Origin: Medicago truncatula
Taxonomy: Eukaryota; Streptophyta; Magnoliopsida; Fabales; Fabaceae
Direction: 5' to 3'
DNA length: 64,000 bases
Assembly (NCBI RefSeq): GCF_003473485.1
Contig: NC_053048.1
Coordinates: forward strand, 25,475,255 to 25,539,254
The first letter of the stretch is position 1. Every line of letters begins with the position of its first letter. The position numbers and the translations under genes were made by a program. Shown here one piece after another: positions 12,588-25,200 of the stretch. Below the pieces are notes generated by a model. The model was not told the origin of the DNA, did no database searches, and saw only the letters and a list, made by a program, of their open reading frames with translations.

Positions 12588-13517
12588 ATAATTCAAATGA
12601 AGGAGTAATGTTTGATGTTTCAGTAGGTGTAGTTGATGAAGGCTTTCAGCTTTTTTCCAGCTTTTCTTTTTGTACTGATATGATTTTAAAGGAAGTTAGT
12701 TTTTAGTTTTACTAAGCATTTTTCATATTAAGCTAAGAAAAGATGTGATGATGGTTCCATTAATCCAATAAATCAAGACTATATGAGTCAGTAATTGCTT
12801 CTGTTATCCACATTAGGAGACAATTAATTGAAATTTGAATGTGATGCTCACGATTCTAGTTCAGATTTTAGTTAATGAAAGATTATGGTTCCACTCAAGA
12901 AAAATGGGCAAGCTTGTTAAGAAGTATGTTTGCATGCTTCATGCCATTTGATAAAGCATATGATGAAGTCTGTTTAACTGTTTTATTTTCCATAATCTAG
13001 TACTAATTTAGACCCAAAAATCTTATTTCCAAACTTAAAGCTCATTTATTTCCTTGTTCACATGCACACATGAATGAATGATGTGAAGCAGAGGGAGGCA
13101 ATGGTTGTCAATCAGTAACACATAGGGAAATGAATTAATTCTTTGTAAAATATAAAACCATAGGGAATATAAACCACTTGTGTTGTTGTCAGCTTCAAAC
13201 AAAATTATCTCCAAATCCAATAGTATCTGATTTTTTTTCAACAAGATAACATTATGAACCTTCAAATATAAAGTAATGAGAATTCAAAACTCAACATCAA
13301 GAATAACTTTTAGGGTAAACTTACACAACAGTTTACTGCCAAAGTTGGCAGATACATAAATCCAACTTTTGTCAAGGGATTTAGGGTATAAGAAGCATAT
13401 AAAAGACAATTTCTGGCTATTAATTCTATGTAAACTGAAACAAAATTTGAGCAACTTCAAAATGCAAACAAAAATTGGAGCTAGTGCTAAATTATTTCAA
13501 GCAAGTTCAAACAAGAA
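12588..13517. other. Convergent intergenic region; UGT poly(A) signal
   Basis: This is the 3' space between the UGT (+) and GTP cyclohydrolase (-) genes. AATAAA at 12767-12772 is a plausible UGT polyadenylation signal. No other gene is seen. Confidence 0.5.
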
Positions 13518-16500
13518 TCATTGATCTGAAGATGTAGGACTTGGAATACCCTGCAAGAAGGAAGCCCTTGTCGTAAGGTCAGTTGAAAACTGTCCTAAAA
13601 CAGCAATAGTCGCAGTACTACTTCCAAACTTTTCAATACCCCTAGAAATCATACATGTGTGACTAGCCTCTACAACTACTATCACATCGCCACCTATCAA
13701 CGGCGAAATTGTTTCAGCTATCTGTCTGGTAAGCCTCTCCTGAACTTGAAGCTTGAAACCGTAAAAATGCACTATCGATTGTAAAAGAGATTTTCCAATA
13801 GGACTAAATCCATCTGATAGGATGTAACCTATGTGAACAACACCATGAAATGGAAGTAAATGGTGCTCACATTGTGACCAAAATGCTAAGTTCAGCTCAG
13901 AACATATTTTCTTGTCATTCAATTCAACCTCCTTATTTGTGTCTAAAGAAGCTATCCCACCATTGAGAAAACCATTCAACTTCATGTCAAAGTTGCAGTT
14001 TTGAAAATTCATCAACCACTTCACAAATCTAGTTGGAGTCCCTCTAAGCTCCTTCCTCAGTGGATCTTCTCCCAAAGATTTAATAATCGAAGCTGCTGCA
14101 GTGACCATTGCAGGGTTGACAGGCCCGACTTTGGAGGAAATTTTGGCTGATTGAGAAGAACACCAGCTCATGTCAGATGATCCTCTAAAATTGATTTTTT
14201 CCATACTGATACCTCTAAATTTGAGGAGACTAAAGAAATCAGCCCATTCGTCTGCGTTCTTGTTTTCGAAAACCCCAGAACCAGCGGAAACGAGTATCTT
14301 AACCAATCCTTGGTGGTTTGAGTCGAGAAAGACTGATTCTACGTCTGGAAAGTGGATGTGTGTACATTGAAGTATGATGGCAACACCATCTGGCTTTATT
14401 CCATGATGCAGAGCAGAACAAACTTCATTTGCAAGACGCTGAGGCTCTTGAAGCCGCTTTGCAAATACATCAGCAACACGGGAGAGTTTGCTTAAACCAA
14501 CAACTCTTTCACTGGAGGGAACGTAACCGACATGACACTTGACCTGGAATGGAAGCATGCATGACTCGCAATAGGAAAACAAGTCAATATCTCTAACAAT
14601 CACAAGTCCACCTGCTCCACCAGCATGGCCAACTCTATTATCTAAACCAGCTTCAGGGAATAAAGCACCTTCAACAATGTCCTTCACCTTTTGCCTGTAA
14701 CCTAGAAGAAGATAGATCTCATTATGATTAGTAATGGCAGTATTGAAGAATATATTATAATTTTTAATTCAGTGCAGGGTAATGTGGAGTGCCAGTGGAT
14801 AATAAAAGCCTCCCCGCGGCAACAGCACAAGGGCGCAGAAAAAGAAATGCAAAAGCTGACTAAATGGAAGATAATGATATGACCAGATACTGGCCCCGCA
14901 AAACAGATTGACACATGAACAACTTCCATGAAAAAAGCTTAAACCAGTACTTGGCACAACTTCATGATTCAGGTATGAAATAAAATATCATCTCGGTGGT
15001 AATTGCTAAGAAAATGAAAAACGACTAAATGCAATCAGCTTTCATGCTAAAGAAAGCCATTTTCCCACACTCAACTCTAAGAACTTAAAAACCTGATATT
15101 TCACAACTCTCAGAGTTCTCTCCCTAAACTTTTTAACCTGAATACCTAGCATTCTTAATTTTAATTTCATGTGGTGGGATTTGCCTCCAGATTTTTTTGG
15201 CAAGCTTGCATGCATAATAGGCATGGCCTCCGTCTAATAGATTTGTTTGAATGCTTTTGGTTTGGTCCTCCAATGTTTTCTTTGTTCTTTTTTCCTTTAT
15301 TTCAATAATATTTTCTGGTGTGCTGCAGATAATTGATAGTGTCTAATATGCTAACATAGTTGAGAATTGAGATGTCTCTCTCTATATATAGTGATACATT
15401 TGCACACCAAGTTTCTTTTGCCTTATAAAAATAAAAATAAAAAACTAAAGAAAAAAGTGATAAGTGAAAGGTGAAAAGTGAGAAGTGCAATCAATACTCT
15501 ACCTAAAGCTTTCACTTGACCTAAAGGTGAAAAGTGAAAAAATTATGCTCTCAACACTGCTTCTCTTGCTCATCTTTGCTGGCTCAAAAGTTTAGTAAGT
15601 GATCTCACAGCTGAACCCCGAATTGAACTTGACTCAACACTGGCCCCTAGCTTTGTTTTGATCCCGGTTACATTTCCCATTCAAGAAGATCCCTTTAAGA
15701 CATTCATGCTCTGTGATACACATCAGTCCCTCGTATATCTCAGATCAAGTGGTACACCTGATGACTGCAAATTCCCGAACAAAGGCCAAGTTGTACAAGA
15801 TCCCTCAAACACACACATACCTCTAGCTAGTGGTTTCTACTATCATCTACATCTACACAACCTTACCAGTAGAACTCTCAACAATTTCCACTCAAAGAGT
15901 TGCAATTCGAGATCACGTTTAAATCGTGCTAAACTGAAGAGAAACATATAAAAAATATACCCTTTTTGGTTAAGCAAGAAATTAAACTTTTCCAAAACAA
16001 GATCTAAACCAAATCATAATTATTGACAGTCTGAAACTTATCAATGGGATTAACTGTAATAACAGACAAAAAGCAAGGAAATTTTAAATTCACTAAATTT
16101 TTCTACTTCCATCAAGAAGAATCTTAAGATGGAAGTTGACAAGATAAATTAAATGTCCATCCCATTCAATTTTACTCACTCGGTAGAAAAGGAGAAACAT
16201 GCATGGAAAAACTAAAAAGTAGATAAATAACAAATGCACGTCTAACAATAGACAAATAAGTATCCTCAACTAGGATCAGCTTTTTCTCTAACTATTTCAA
16301 AGGAATAAGATAGTAAAATATCCAGCAAACTAACATGAAAATCAACTTATATTAGATCCAAACTTTGATATCAAGCCAAACAAAATTCTACTACTCATAA
16401 ATCAATCTAAAGCAAAAGTCAAAAACATGTAACTCACACCCATCACCATTTAAATTTTAAACTAAATACTGTCTAGTAAATCGGACACCAAAAAATAAAA

Positions 16501-17036
16501 AGCACATATGATGCATTTTTTGATTCATTTTTGGCCAAAAGTGATTCTGGAGGCTTAAAATCAATTTTCATATGTTGGATTTAGAATTGATTTTATCTCA
16601 AGAATCGATTCTATCTTGAAGCTAAGATTTGTAGTTTTTGCCTCCAAACATAATTTTTACACTCAAATTTATCATTCAACTAACTTTCACCTTCACGTGA
16701 ATGGATCCAAACATAAATCATATCATTTTACCAGAAACTCACTTTAAACTAAAATCAAATTATACAAAATCAATTCTCATCATCATAGAATCAAACACAA
16801 ACTTAAGAGCTAGGTTGGTAGAAGAATAAGATGAAAAACTTTATTTTACCTCTTGTTCCATCACGAAGGGCTTTGGCAACACGAAGTGGTGTCTTTCTAA
16901 TACCTTCCCTATTAATATCTTCACCAAGACCCATCAACAAAACCTTGACAGCATCTTCAATGGCAGAACCATCTTTCCCATTGTTCTTCCCATTTTCAAG
17001 CTCAACATTGAATCGACCATCATCTAAACAACCCAT
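13518..17036 (-). CDS. GCH1: GTP cyclohydrolase I, plant tandem-domain form, 2 exons
   Basis: Converts GTP to dihydroneopterin triphosphate, the first pterin step of cytosolic folate synthesis. Exons 17036-16850 and 14701-13518 join in phase to 456 aa, close to the Arabidopsis protein (about 466 aa). Two cyclohydrolase-like units are visible. The N-terminal one has SYCESCMLPF and LSKLSRV; the C-terminal one has WSQCEHHLLPF, YGFKLQVQERLTRQIAE and HTCMISRGIEKFGSSTA. Plant enzymes are known to need both units because each lacks some key residues. Here the first unit has CESC where the second keeps CEHH, consistent with that. I chose MGCLDDGRF at 17036 because it aligns with known plant N-termini; an upstream in-frame ATG (17078) would add 14 hydrophobic residues. 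Confidence 0.95.
14702..16849 (-). other. GCH1 intron 1, 2.1 kb, with element debris
   Basis: A GT-AG intron (donor gtaaaat, acceptor ttctag). Around 16520-16790 it carries a degraded inverted repeat with 'aattgattttatctc' units, of a kind also seen near 17620 and 19180. A plus-strand frame at 15658-15951 faintly resembles a decayed retroelement reverse transcriptase, but not enough to call it. Confidence 0.45.
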
Positions 17037-17213
17037 TGAAACACCAAAAATCCCAACAAAAATCAAACCAAAAACCACACAAAAACAGAATCAAATCTTC
17101 AAAATTGTATAGGGTGACAGGCACCCCAAGATGAAATTTTGACGATGACCCACGTGTGAAAATGCAAAAGGGTCGTTGAGATCGGTGTTGGAAAATGGAG
17201 ATGATCAAGAATA

Positions 17214-17215
<2 letters not shown>

Positions 17216-17246
<31 letters not shown>
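17216..17246. repeat. (GA)n microsatellite in GCH1 5' leader
   Basis: About 14 GA units, which read as CT on the coding strand, lie about 180 bp upstream of the GCH1 start codon. CT tracts are common in plant 5' UTRs. Confidence 0.85.
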
Positions 17247-17248
<2 letters not shown>

Positions 17249-17859
17249 AGAAAAAAGGAATAAAAAGAAAAGAGAAAAAACAAGGGGTTGGTGTGGTGTG
17301 TTGGTTGGATTTGAATTGTGTGGATCTTACACTATTATATTGCTTGCAACTTGTAATTGGAAATGAAAATACAAAGGTATTGGTTGAAAGGAGGAAGGAA
17401 TAATATCTATGGATATTATTATTTGGTACATCCGAATCTAGGACTCTCTTCCTAACAAGTAAAGTCATTTTCATCATTGTCTTTTTTGGTGGTGTCTGGG
17501 TTCGAACATCAGACATTATATATATATATATCATGCATTGTTTTTATCAACTGAATTAAACTCACGAGGGACAAAGTCTTCAAGTAGGTAAGGGGTGAGT
17601 TTAGCTTAGCTTCGTGTGTGTTTGGTATGGCGGCGGTGAGAATTAATTTTGATAGAATTGAGTTTGAAAGAATTGATTTTGATTAAAAGTGAGCTAGATG
17701 TGTGTCATATCTCAATTTTTGACCTAAGATCATATAATGGGGGTACATAATTGTGTGAACGAAGTAAGCACTAGAAAAATATTATTTGGAAATGATAAAT
17801 TAAATATTTAATTTAATCATTATTAAAAAGTGCTTTTCTTTGTCTCCATGTTTTGCTAA

Positions 17860-18200
17860 AATATTTTAGAACGCAATCTAGAATATTTTGGAACACAATC
17901 CAAAATATTTTGATAGGCAATCTAATATATTTTAGTGTTTGATCTGAAATATATTTTGATACTGAATAATATATATTTATGTACTGAATAACATATTTAT
18001 GTACTGAATAATATATTTTTGTACTCAATATGATATATTTTGGTAGGCAATCTAATATATTTTAGTGCTTGATCTGAAATATATATTTTGATACTCAATA
18101 ATATATATTTATGTACTGAATAACATATTTATGTACTGAATAGTATATTTTTGTACTCAATATGATATATTTTGATACTCAATTGAGATATTTTTGTACT
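17860..18200. repeat. AT-rich hierarchical minisatellite
   Basis: Imperfect units of about 20-22 bp with the core 'aataatatattt.tgtact' are arranged in a higher-order repeat of 130 bp. The same 'taggcaatctaatatatttt' start recurs at 17914 and 18044. Reading frames through it are repeat artefacts. Confidence 0.75.
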
Positions 18201-18239
18201 AAATGAATTACTTGTTCGCAAAGTTTCTCACCTATTAGT

Positions 18240-19165
18240 TGTGAAATTTCTCTATAAATAGAGAGCTCACACAATGCATTCTGGACCCCGAAAATTCACA
18301 GTTGATGCTTCATGTGTTTTTCCTCTCTTCTCCCTTCTTCGACTTGTGTTGACGAGTCTTTCTTCTTTTTCTACTCCTTTCTGTCCCTTTCGGTTTCAAG
18401 GTTTTTTTTTTTATTTTGCTTATAAAAAATGCAAAAAAAAAATTAGATTATGTTAAGAGATTTTGTGGTGATCCAACCTCACTACAAAATTTTCATGCTT
18501 TAGCTTTAGGTTTTATTTATCATTCAAAATAACAAAAACATTCAAATAACAAAAACCACAAAAATATTTTCATAATAAACCTTGATTTTCAATCAAGTGA
18601 CCGTTCTTTTTATTTTATTTTTTCTTAAATTAAATTTCAAATCAATTTTAACTCTACTTCAAGATTATTCTCTTTCAATATAAAAAATACAAACCAATTC
18701 TTATTTGCCACTTGCTTTTACATTTTAAAACTTTTTTTCAAAACTAATAAAAAAACATACAACCAATCAAATGTCAATTTCTACCCCGAACTACGAGGTT
18801 TTGATCCCTTATGGGTACGTAGGCAGAGGACCATGTCCTTTCAAATCAATAAAAAATGTAGATAATTAGGTCTCACTTTCTTTTTCTTTTAATCATCACT
18901 TTAATTCCATTTCTTTTAAACAAAGCAAGTTTATATCACATTAATTAAATAAAATCAAGAGGTTCCCGTAGAGTACTACGGACATAAAGGGTGCTAATAC
19001 CTTCCTTTTATGTAACTAACCCCCGAACCCTAAATCTTTTCAAATGGGGTAGTTTGAACTTTTTCCCCTTTTCTTAATAAAATTAAATGTTCAGTCGTGA
19101 AATAATTAGTGAGTCAAAAGCTAATCAAATAGCATTGATCTCCGAAAAATGACGCGACAATGTGA
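18240..19165. mobile_element. Degraded LTR remnant, Ogre-like (Ty3/gypsy)
   Basis: A TATA-like 'ctataaatagagagc' at about 18252 is followed by the motifs 'ttatgggtacgtaggcag' (about 18808), 'gaggttcccgtagagtac' (about 18959) and 'gggtgctaataccttcc' (about 18989). I associate these with LTRs of legume Ogre/Tat elements. No coding domain or second LTR was found. The family call rests on memory of those motifs. Confidence 0.45.
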
Positions 19166-20232
19166 ATTGGTTATGTTTGGATACACTCGTTTAAAAATGA
19201 TTCTTATGAGTTATGTTGTTTGGATAATTTGAATCAAAATTGATTTTGAACATTAAATGACCAAATTACTCTTTTAATTGTATTTAACAAAATTTCCATT
19301 CTCATTTTAGATAAACCTTTTTTTTTCATTAATTATTTTTTAAGAATTCATTAAGTTTTTTTTTTTTCACAACAAAAGAAATACTACCCAACCCAATACA
19401 TTATGCGCATCTCTTTTGTTTTCCCAGAACTATCTACAATGATTCACACCTTTTATATCTCAATAAGTTTCTTCTTCCTCCATCTATCCATAATTTCCTT
19501 CCATTCTCTCATTAAGTTTCTTCTTCATCATCATTTCTTCACCCTTTATCTTTGTTATGGCCTTCAATTTAGATAGGAAAATTCATATTTGTGTGTTGGA
19601 GTGCTGGATTTGGGTATAGTGAATGATAAAGTTATGGGTGATTTGGTAAAGAGAAATTGAAGGCTTGAATTTAAGGGTAATTAGGTAAGTACCTGCCACT
19701 TGAGAAATTAAAGGCTGAAACGTGGTTTTCATCTGCCGTGAATTCCAGCTTCAAGAAAACTGCATTTTGGAGACGTAAACGCGTTTCAGAAACTTGCTTT
19801 TTTGTCATCCAAACAGCATGGAAATGAGCAAAACCGCATTTGTCAAAAGTAAACCACGTTTGGAGCCCAAAAACGTGGTGCCAAACAGGCACTTCATTTA
19901 TTTTCTTATATTTATTTTTCATTTATAAAAAATATAGCTACGTGTGATAGTTTTGTGGGATCCATTAGATGGAGAAAAGGTGAGGACAGGAGGACATGGA
20001 TTTTACAATCTTTGTTTTGAATCTCATATATTTATTTGTTATCCTACACGATCCTCGATGGAAATGGAAAAATGAAAAATTGAAGATCATCTCTATCCTC
20101 GATGGGTTTGAGTATTCTCACCTCGTCCCCACAATGAAATCATTTTTTAATATGTTTAAATGTAATTTTGATCGCTCTATTTTCAAATTGTTAACTTTTG
20201 ATACCTTTTTTCAAAACCAATTTTCTCATCCT

Positions 20233-21031
20233 TCTGGTTAGAAAGTCAACAAAAATTGTTGGTCCTCATCCTCTTTAGATGATGTGGCAAGCTAATTAAT
20301 GATATGGATCTTATGTGACATTGTCTATGTGACACATTTGTTGACACATCATTTCCACTTCATTAAAATTTAAATATAATCATAAAATTCAATAACAAAT
20401 TAATATTAAAATAAATAAAAAAATGATTAAAACCCTAAACTGTTCTTTTATTTCCAGATTGAAGACAAAAAAATCTCAAATTAAAGAACACAACATATCC
20501 TTCAATTTATCAGACCAAACACACACATTCATATCTTCTCCACTGCATGACTAAGGATCTGTTCCATATCCATAGTCAAGTAAAGATAAGAGTTTTGGTT
20601 GTGTTTTATTGTGTTTAAGATTAGATTCGTTGAAGGATTTATGGAAGAATACTATTCATTCTCCTCCACACACAAAAAAAAAAAAAAGTCTTCCGATTCT
20701 GAAATCTAATGAGAGTGGTAACTAGTAACAATGTGCTCAAGTTCCATGTATCGAAATTGAAGAATCTGTTTATGTGTTCTTCAATTTGGGATTTTTTTTC
20801 TCTTTAATTTGGGAATAAAAGAGGGTTTCTAATTTTATTCATCAATTCTTTTTTTTTTTTTTAAATTTTAATATTAATTTATTATTTAATTTTATGATTA
20901 TATTTAAATTTTTATGAAGTGGAAATGATGTGTCACGTAGACAATATCGCATAGGATTCACGTCATTAATGAACTTGCCACATCATCTAAAGAGGAGGGG
21001 GACCAAAAAAAGTTGTTGTCTTTTTAACCAA
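20233..21031. mobile_element. Long-TIR non-autonomous element, about 800 bp
   Basis: Two arms of about 190 bp face each other (20233-20425 and 20840-21031). They share ttgg-tcc, cctctttagatgatgtggca, ttccacttcat and aatttaaatataatcata blocks. The left arm has an extra 'tttgttgacacat' block absent from the right. Similarity weakly extends outward on both sides, so the exact ends and the target duplication are not resolved. Confidence 0.7.
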
Positions 21032-21039
21032 GAGGGATG

Positions 21040-21560
21040 TGTCAAAAGTTGTTGTCATTAATAGGATGGAAGTCTAGTAGTTTCCTTCTAGACTTATAAA
21101 CTAGAGTATCCATGTCTCTAGACTTTTCTTTGTAATCGATATTTTTAGATATTTCTAGTTTGTAATGTAGAGTACGTCTTTCTAGAGTAGTATAAATAAG
21201 GTTCGCCACCAAGTGTTCAGGCATACTCAAGTATTCAAAAATTCAAACATTCAAATAATATAAATATAAACTTTCTTTGAGAATATTAGAGAGTTTCTAT
21301 TTTCTCTACCTCTCCTTTTGACCCTGAGCATTGGCATCATAGCTAGTTATAATACCTCATAGTTGAGTTTGAGCGAAAAAATCAACGGCAGCAAGTTATC
21401 CCTTCATGGTCCGACTACAACAAGCTCGCGACTCTAATAGAAACCGACGGTAAGCTCTCTGCTCTACCCAGATTAGCTAAATCAACACTTAGTGGTAAGC
21501 CAACCTCTCGTGGATAATGATCTAACTCCACTATACATACATAATGATGTTCAAGCTCTT
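21040..21560. mobile_element. Possible LTR fragment
   Basis: A promoter-like 'agtataaataaggttcgcc' at about 21188 is followed by a leader rich in 'attcaaacattcaaa', then a transition to a non-coding region. This layout suits the R-U5 part of an LTR. No TG/CA boundaries or second copy were found. Confidence 0.3.
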
Positions 21561-22247
21561 TTTCTCCTCTTAACTATGCATCATTATCCACACGACTAGA
21601 TCACCAACAATTGTCTTGATTGAACTTGTCAACAAAGTATGTACATGCAATTTTCAAAATAGTACTCAAGTAACACCATCTTGTATCTTGGTTCCAAAAC
21701 AGTAGAAACTCGTTATATTCTAGGTGACACTCCAATATTTATCAAATTCATTCATTTAATGTAGGGTCAATAGTGTTTTAACCCCTGCAATATAAATCAT
21801 TTTCGGGTTTGTCTCCTGTAAAAAAAAATTGGTTTTCGTCGTTGTAAAATAATATTTTTTAGGTTTTGGACCTTCATGAAAAATTTTGTCTAGTGTAATT
21901 AAGCAAATTTTGATTTTCCCCCTAGTAATTTGAGAAAATTTCAGTTTACCCCTACCATATCATCGATTTTGTACAGTCAGATGGCCTAAGGGGTATTTTG
22001 AAACAAAAAATTTAACTTGCATAAAAATTTAAAATTTTAGCACCAACAACATAACAAAAGACATCATCAATAAATTCTGATATAAATATTAAACAATTCA
22101 TGTGTTGATTTCCAACAATTAACCTTAATAAATCTTGCCAGCAAAAAAAATCCTTAATAAACCTAGATAAGACAAGTACTTCCCATAGGATGTCAAAACA
22201 TCCTTAATAACCCTAGATATGTTTTTCTCTGTGACTGTAGATGTAAA

Positions 22248-25200
22248 TTACTCAAATTTCTTGCCTTTGCCATGAGAATTTGAAGATTCTTTTTTCTTGG
22301 AAGCATTTTTATTGGCTTCAAGAAACCATGATGGTGCTCTTTGGTTTTCCGTATAATTGTAATCATAGAAAAGTTCCTCACCAGCTTCAATGCGTTCCTT
22401 GGCAAATATGGCTACACGATAGTCTCCACCAACAAACATACCCTATACAAAAGGTAAATCATAATTCATTATTCGTCCCATATTATAAATCATTTTAGCA
22501 AATAAAAAATTGAGATAATGTGTTTCATATATCTTACAAAAAAGAGTTTGTAGATTACCTGTGGATAACAATTGGGTTCTGATGAGTGGTTTGCAAATTT
22601 TAACTTGTCACCCTTGCGATAAGCATCAATACAATACTGAAGAAAAAAAAAATGATAGTAGCGTTAAAAAGAGAAAGTCTAAAGAAAATGATAAAATAGT
22701 AGCATAGTGAGAGAAAATATAAGTGATATGAGACACTTGCCTTATCATCCACGTCAAAAAGGAAAGAGAAGTTCTCACGTTCATACAATTTACCACGTTT
22801 TTCTGCTTCTTTGTGAGAGATTAATTCACCTGTGTACTCTCCTAAATACTCATTTTTGTTGACGGAGTTCTGAAATAATTATAAATGAAAAAAGTGTTTT
22901 AAAGAGTGTATATTGAGAAGAGTTTCTTTTTAATTGTTTTAAGACAAACAAGTCACTATACCTTTAAGAAGGCTCCCCATCCAGCAACATCAGATCTTGC
23001 TAAAAGAATCTAAAAAGTAAAGATAAAAGTATGAGAAAATAATGGATTCATGAACTAATTATATATAGATAATTAACTTAAAGAGCAAAATAATTATTAC
23101 CTTTTGTTTATTTTTCCCCAAAAGAAGATTCATGTTTTCACATTGACCATCACCACGAGGAATTGGCCCTTTAAACGTATCATCGCCACAACTGTATGCA
23201 GAATGCAATACTTAAATTTATTATAGTAAAAATTTTGCTCAAAATAAGAAGAAGAAAAACCCTACCAAAATATAGCTTTCAATAAAATTCTATAGTAAAA
23301 AATAAATTACCTGGCCCAACAATCTTTACAGACATCTGGGTCACATTCCCGTTTTGCTGCAAAACATGGACATTGTCGAGTTCTGCACTGACTTTTAACA
23401 CAAAGACATCCTCTGAATCGGTATCTGCATTGCTTGTCACACCCGCAATATTTCTCACAACATGATCCTTGAAGAAGACAAGGACATTCTTTCTTCGTAC
23501 ACATTCCTTGACACTCACAAGGTGTATAGTGAGGCTTATAAGGTTCAGTATCCCCAGCAATCATTCTTTTTCCGCTAGATCGGATGCCTCGAGACTTTGA
23601 CAAATATCCGGACTTCTTGTTTTTCCCTTTTCTCCTACCTCTCTTGGAGCTTGATGGCCCCTCATGGTCCTAGAAAAATCACTCTTAATACAAAAACAAT
23701 TTGATGCAACGTGGATGGATATAGAGGACTGAGACATTATACTCACATTATACTGTGCAACAAATGTTCCATTTTCATCTGTAGATCCATTTGGCATCTC
23801 TTCACGCATGTATCTATCTATTTCCATGCATGTCTTGAAGCCAGCAAGTAAGTTCCGATATATAAGGCAACTGCAGATCATGAGTTACATATGAGATAAA
23901 AACATATGAAATGGTTCAACTACATAAACCAAACATGATACTCATAACAAGTGAATTTACTTAGAACTTAATTCTTTCAACAACAAATAAAATAAGAATA
24001 ATATACAAATATATAAGCAGATGCCTGATATAAATATTTATTGAAAAATTGTTCAATGCTTTTAACGAAAGAATAGAATTTAATATGCTCATAAAAATTA
24101 AATTAAATCATATATATGATAAGTGCTAGGAAGTGTTAAATTCATGATATATTTTAGGCACTTCTGTTACTTGTTTTGCAAGTTATTGAGGGAAAAGCCG
24201 AGAGATAAGTGATTATTTCCCTTTTACGCTTTATCTATCTTACTTCACCCATTTGCGCAGGATTTGAACTCAAGACATCAAGCAAAGAGCAAAAATGAAG
24301 AAAAGTACAAAGAGGCTGAAAAATGAAGATCACTCGCCATGGCGAGCTTCAAAGGCGAGCAATTCCAGGGAGCACCAGTTTTTCATTCGCCCTCAACTCG
24401 CATGGCGAGTGGAAGGCGAGCATACTCGCCATGGCGAGTGGATGTACTTGCGAGGCGAGTTAGGGCAGTCTAACTCTTCACAGATGACGTGGCACAAACC
24501 CAATGGTGAAGGAACCTCAACTCGCCATGGCGAATGAAGGAGCTCGCGAGGCGAGTTCATGCAGAATCAGAATTCTATAAATAGCCCACTCAACCATTTC
24601 ATTAAGGATCTTAGTTTTTCATACTTTTCATGTTATAATATTTCTAGAGAGAGATAGGGTTGTTCTTCATAGAGTGAGAGTGATAGAAAGTGGATTCTTC
24701 ATATTTTGTTGAGAAATCACAAGTTGTAATGAATCTTTCTTCTTTCAATTCATTCTTGCAAGGCTTCCATGACAATGAGTAGCTAAATCTCTTTTGTTGG
24801 GATTAGAGGTACTTGATCTTAGCTTAAACATGTAATCTTTTGATCTATAAATATATGGTTCTAGCATTTGATTTGATATTGATGTTATTCTTGCACTTTA
24901 ATGTTTATCTTTAATTTAATTGTGATTGAGAAATACTTTTGAATCTAGGTTTAGAATAACCATCTATCAAAACATAGGTTCTAGACATGGAATCGATGTT
25001 TTGATAATCACCTTGTGTATCCAAACCTAAAGTTTTCTTATCATTCAATAGATTGAGAAATCATCGATTGAACGATAAGATCGACTCTTGAATCATTCAA
25101 TAGTTTGAGACATCGACAATTGAGTGATACAATTGATTTCACAATATTGTTTGGACACGAATAGTGTTGTCGAGGGATACGTGATAATATCAAAGAAAAG

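Noticed and set aside
15658..15951. Plus-strand open frame in GCH1 intron 1, faintly like a gypsy reverse transcriptase block
   Set aside because: The similarity is limited to a few scattered residues (LTS, APSFVLIP, DPFKTFMLCD). It starts without ATG and has no neighbouring domain.
16831..17112. Plus-strand frame opposite GCH1 exon 1
   Set aside because: It is an antisense shadow of the real exon, whose splice sites and homology are clear.
17813..18028. Minus-strand 71-codon frame rich in Tyr, Ile and Lys
   Set aside because: It is a translation of the AT minisatellite and has no protein-like composition.
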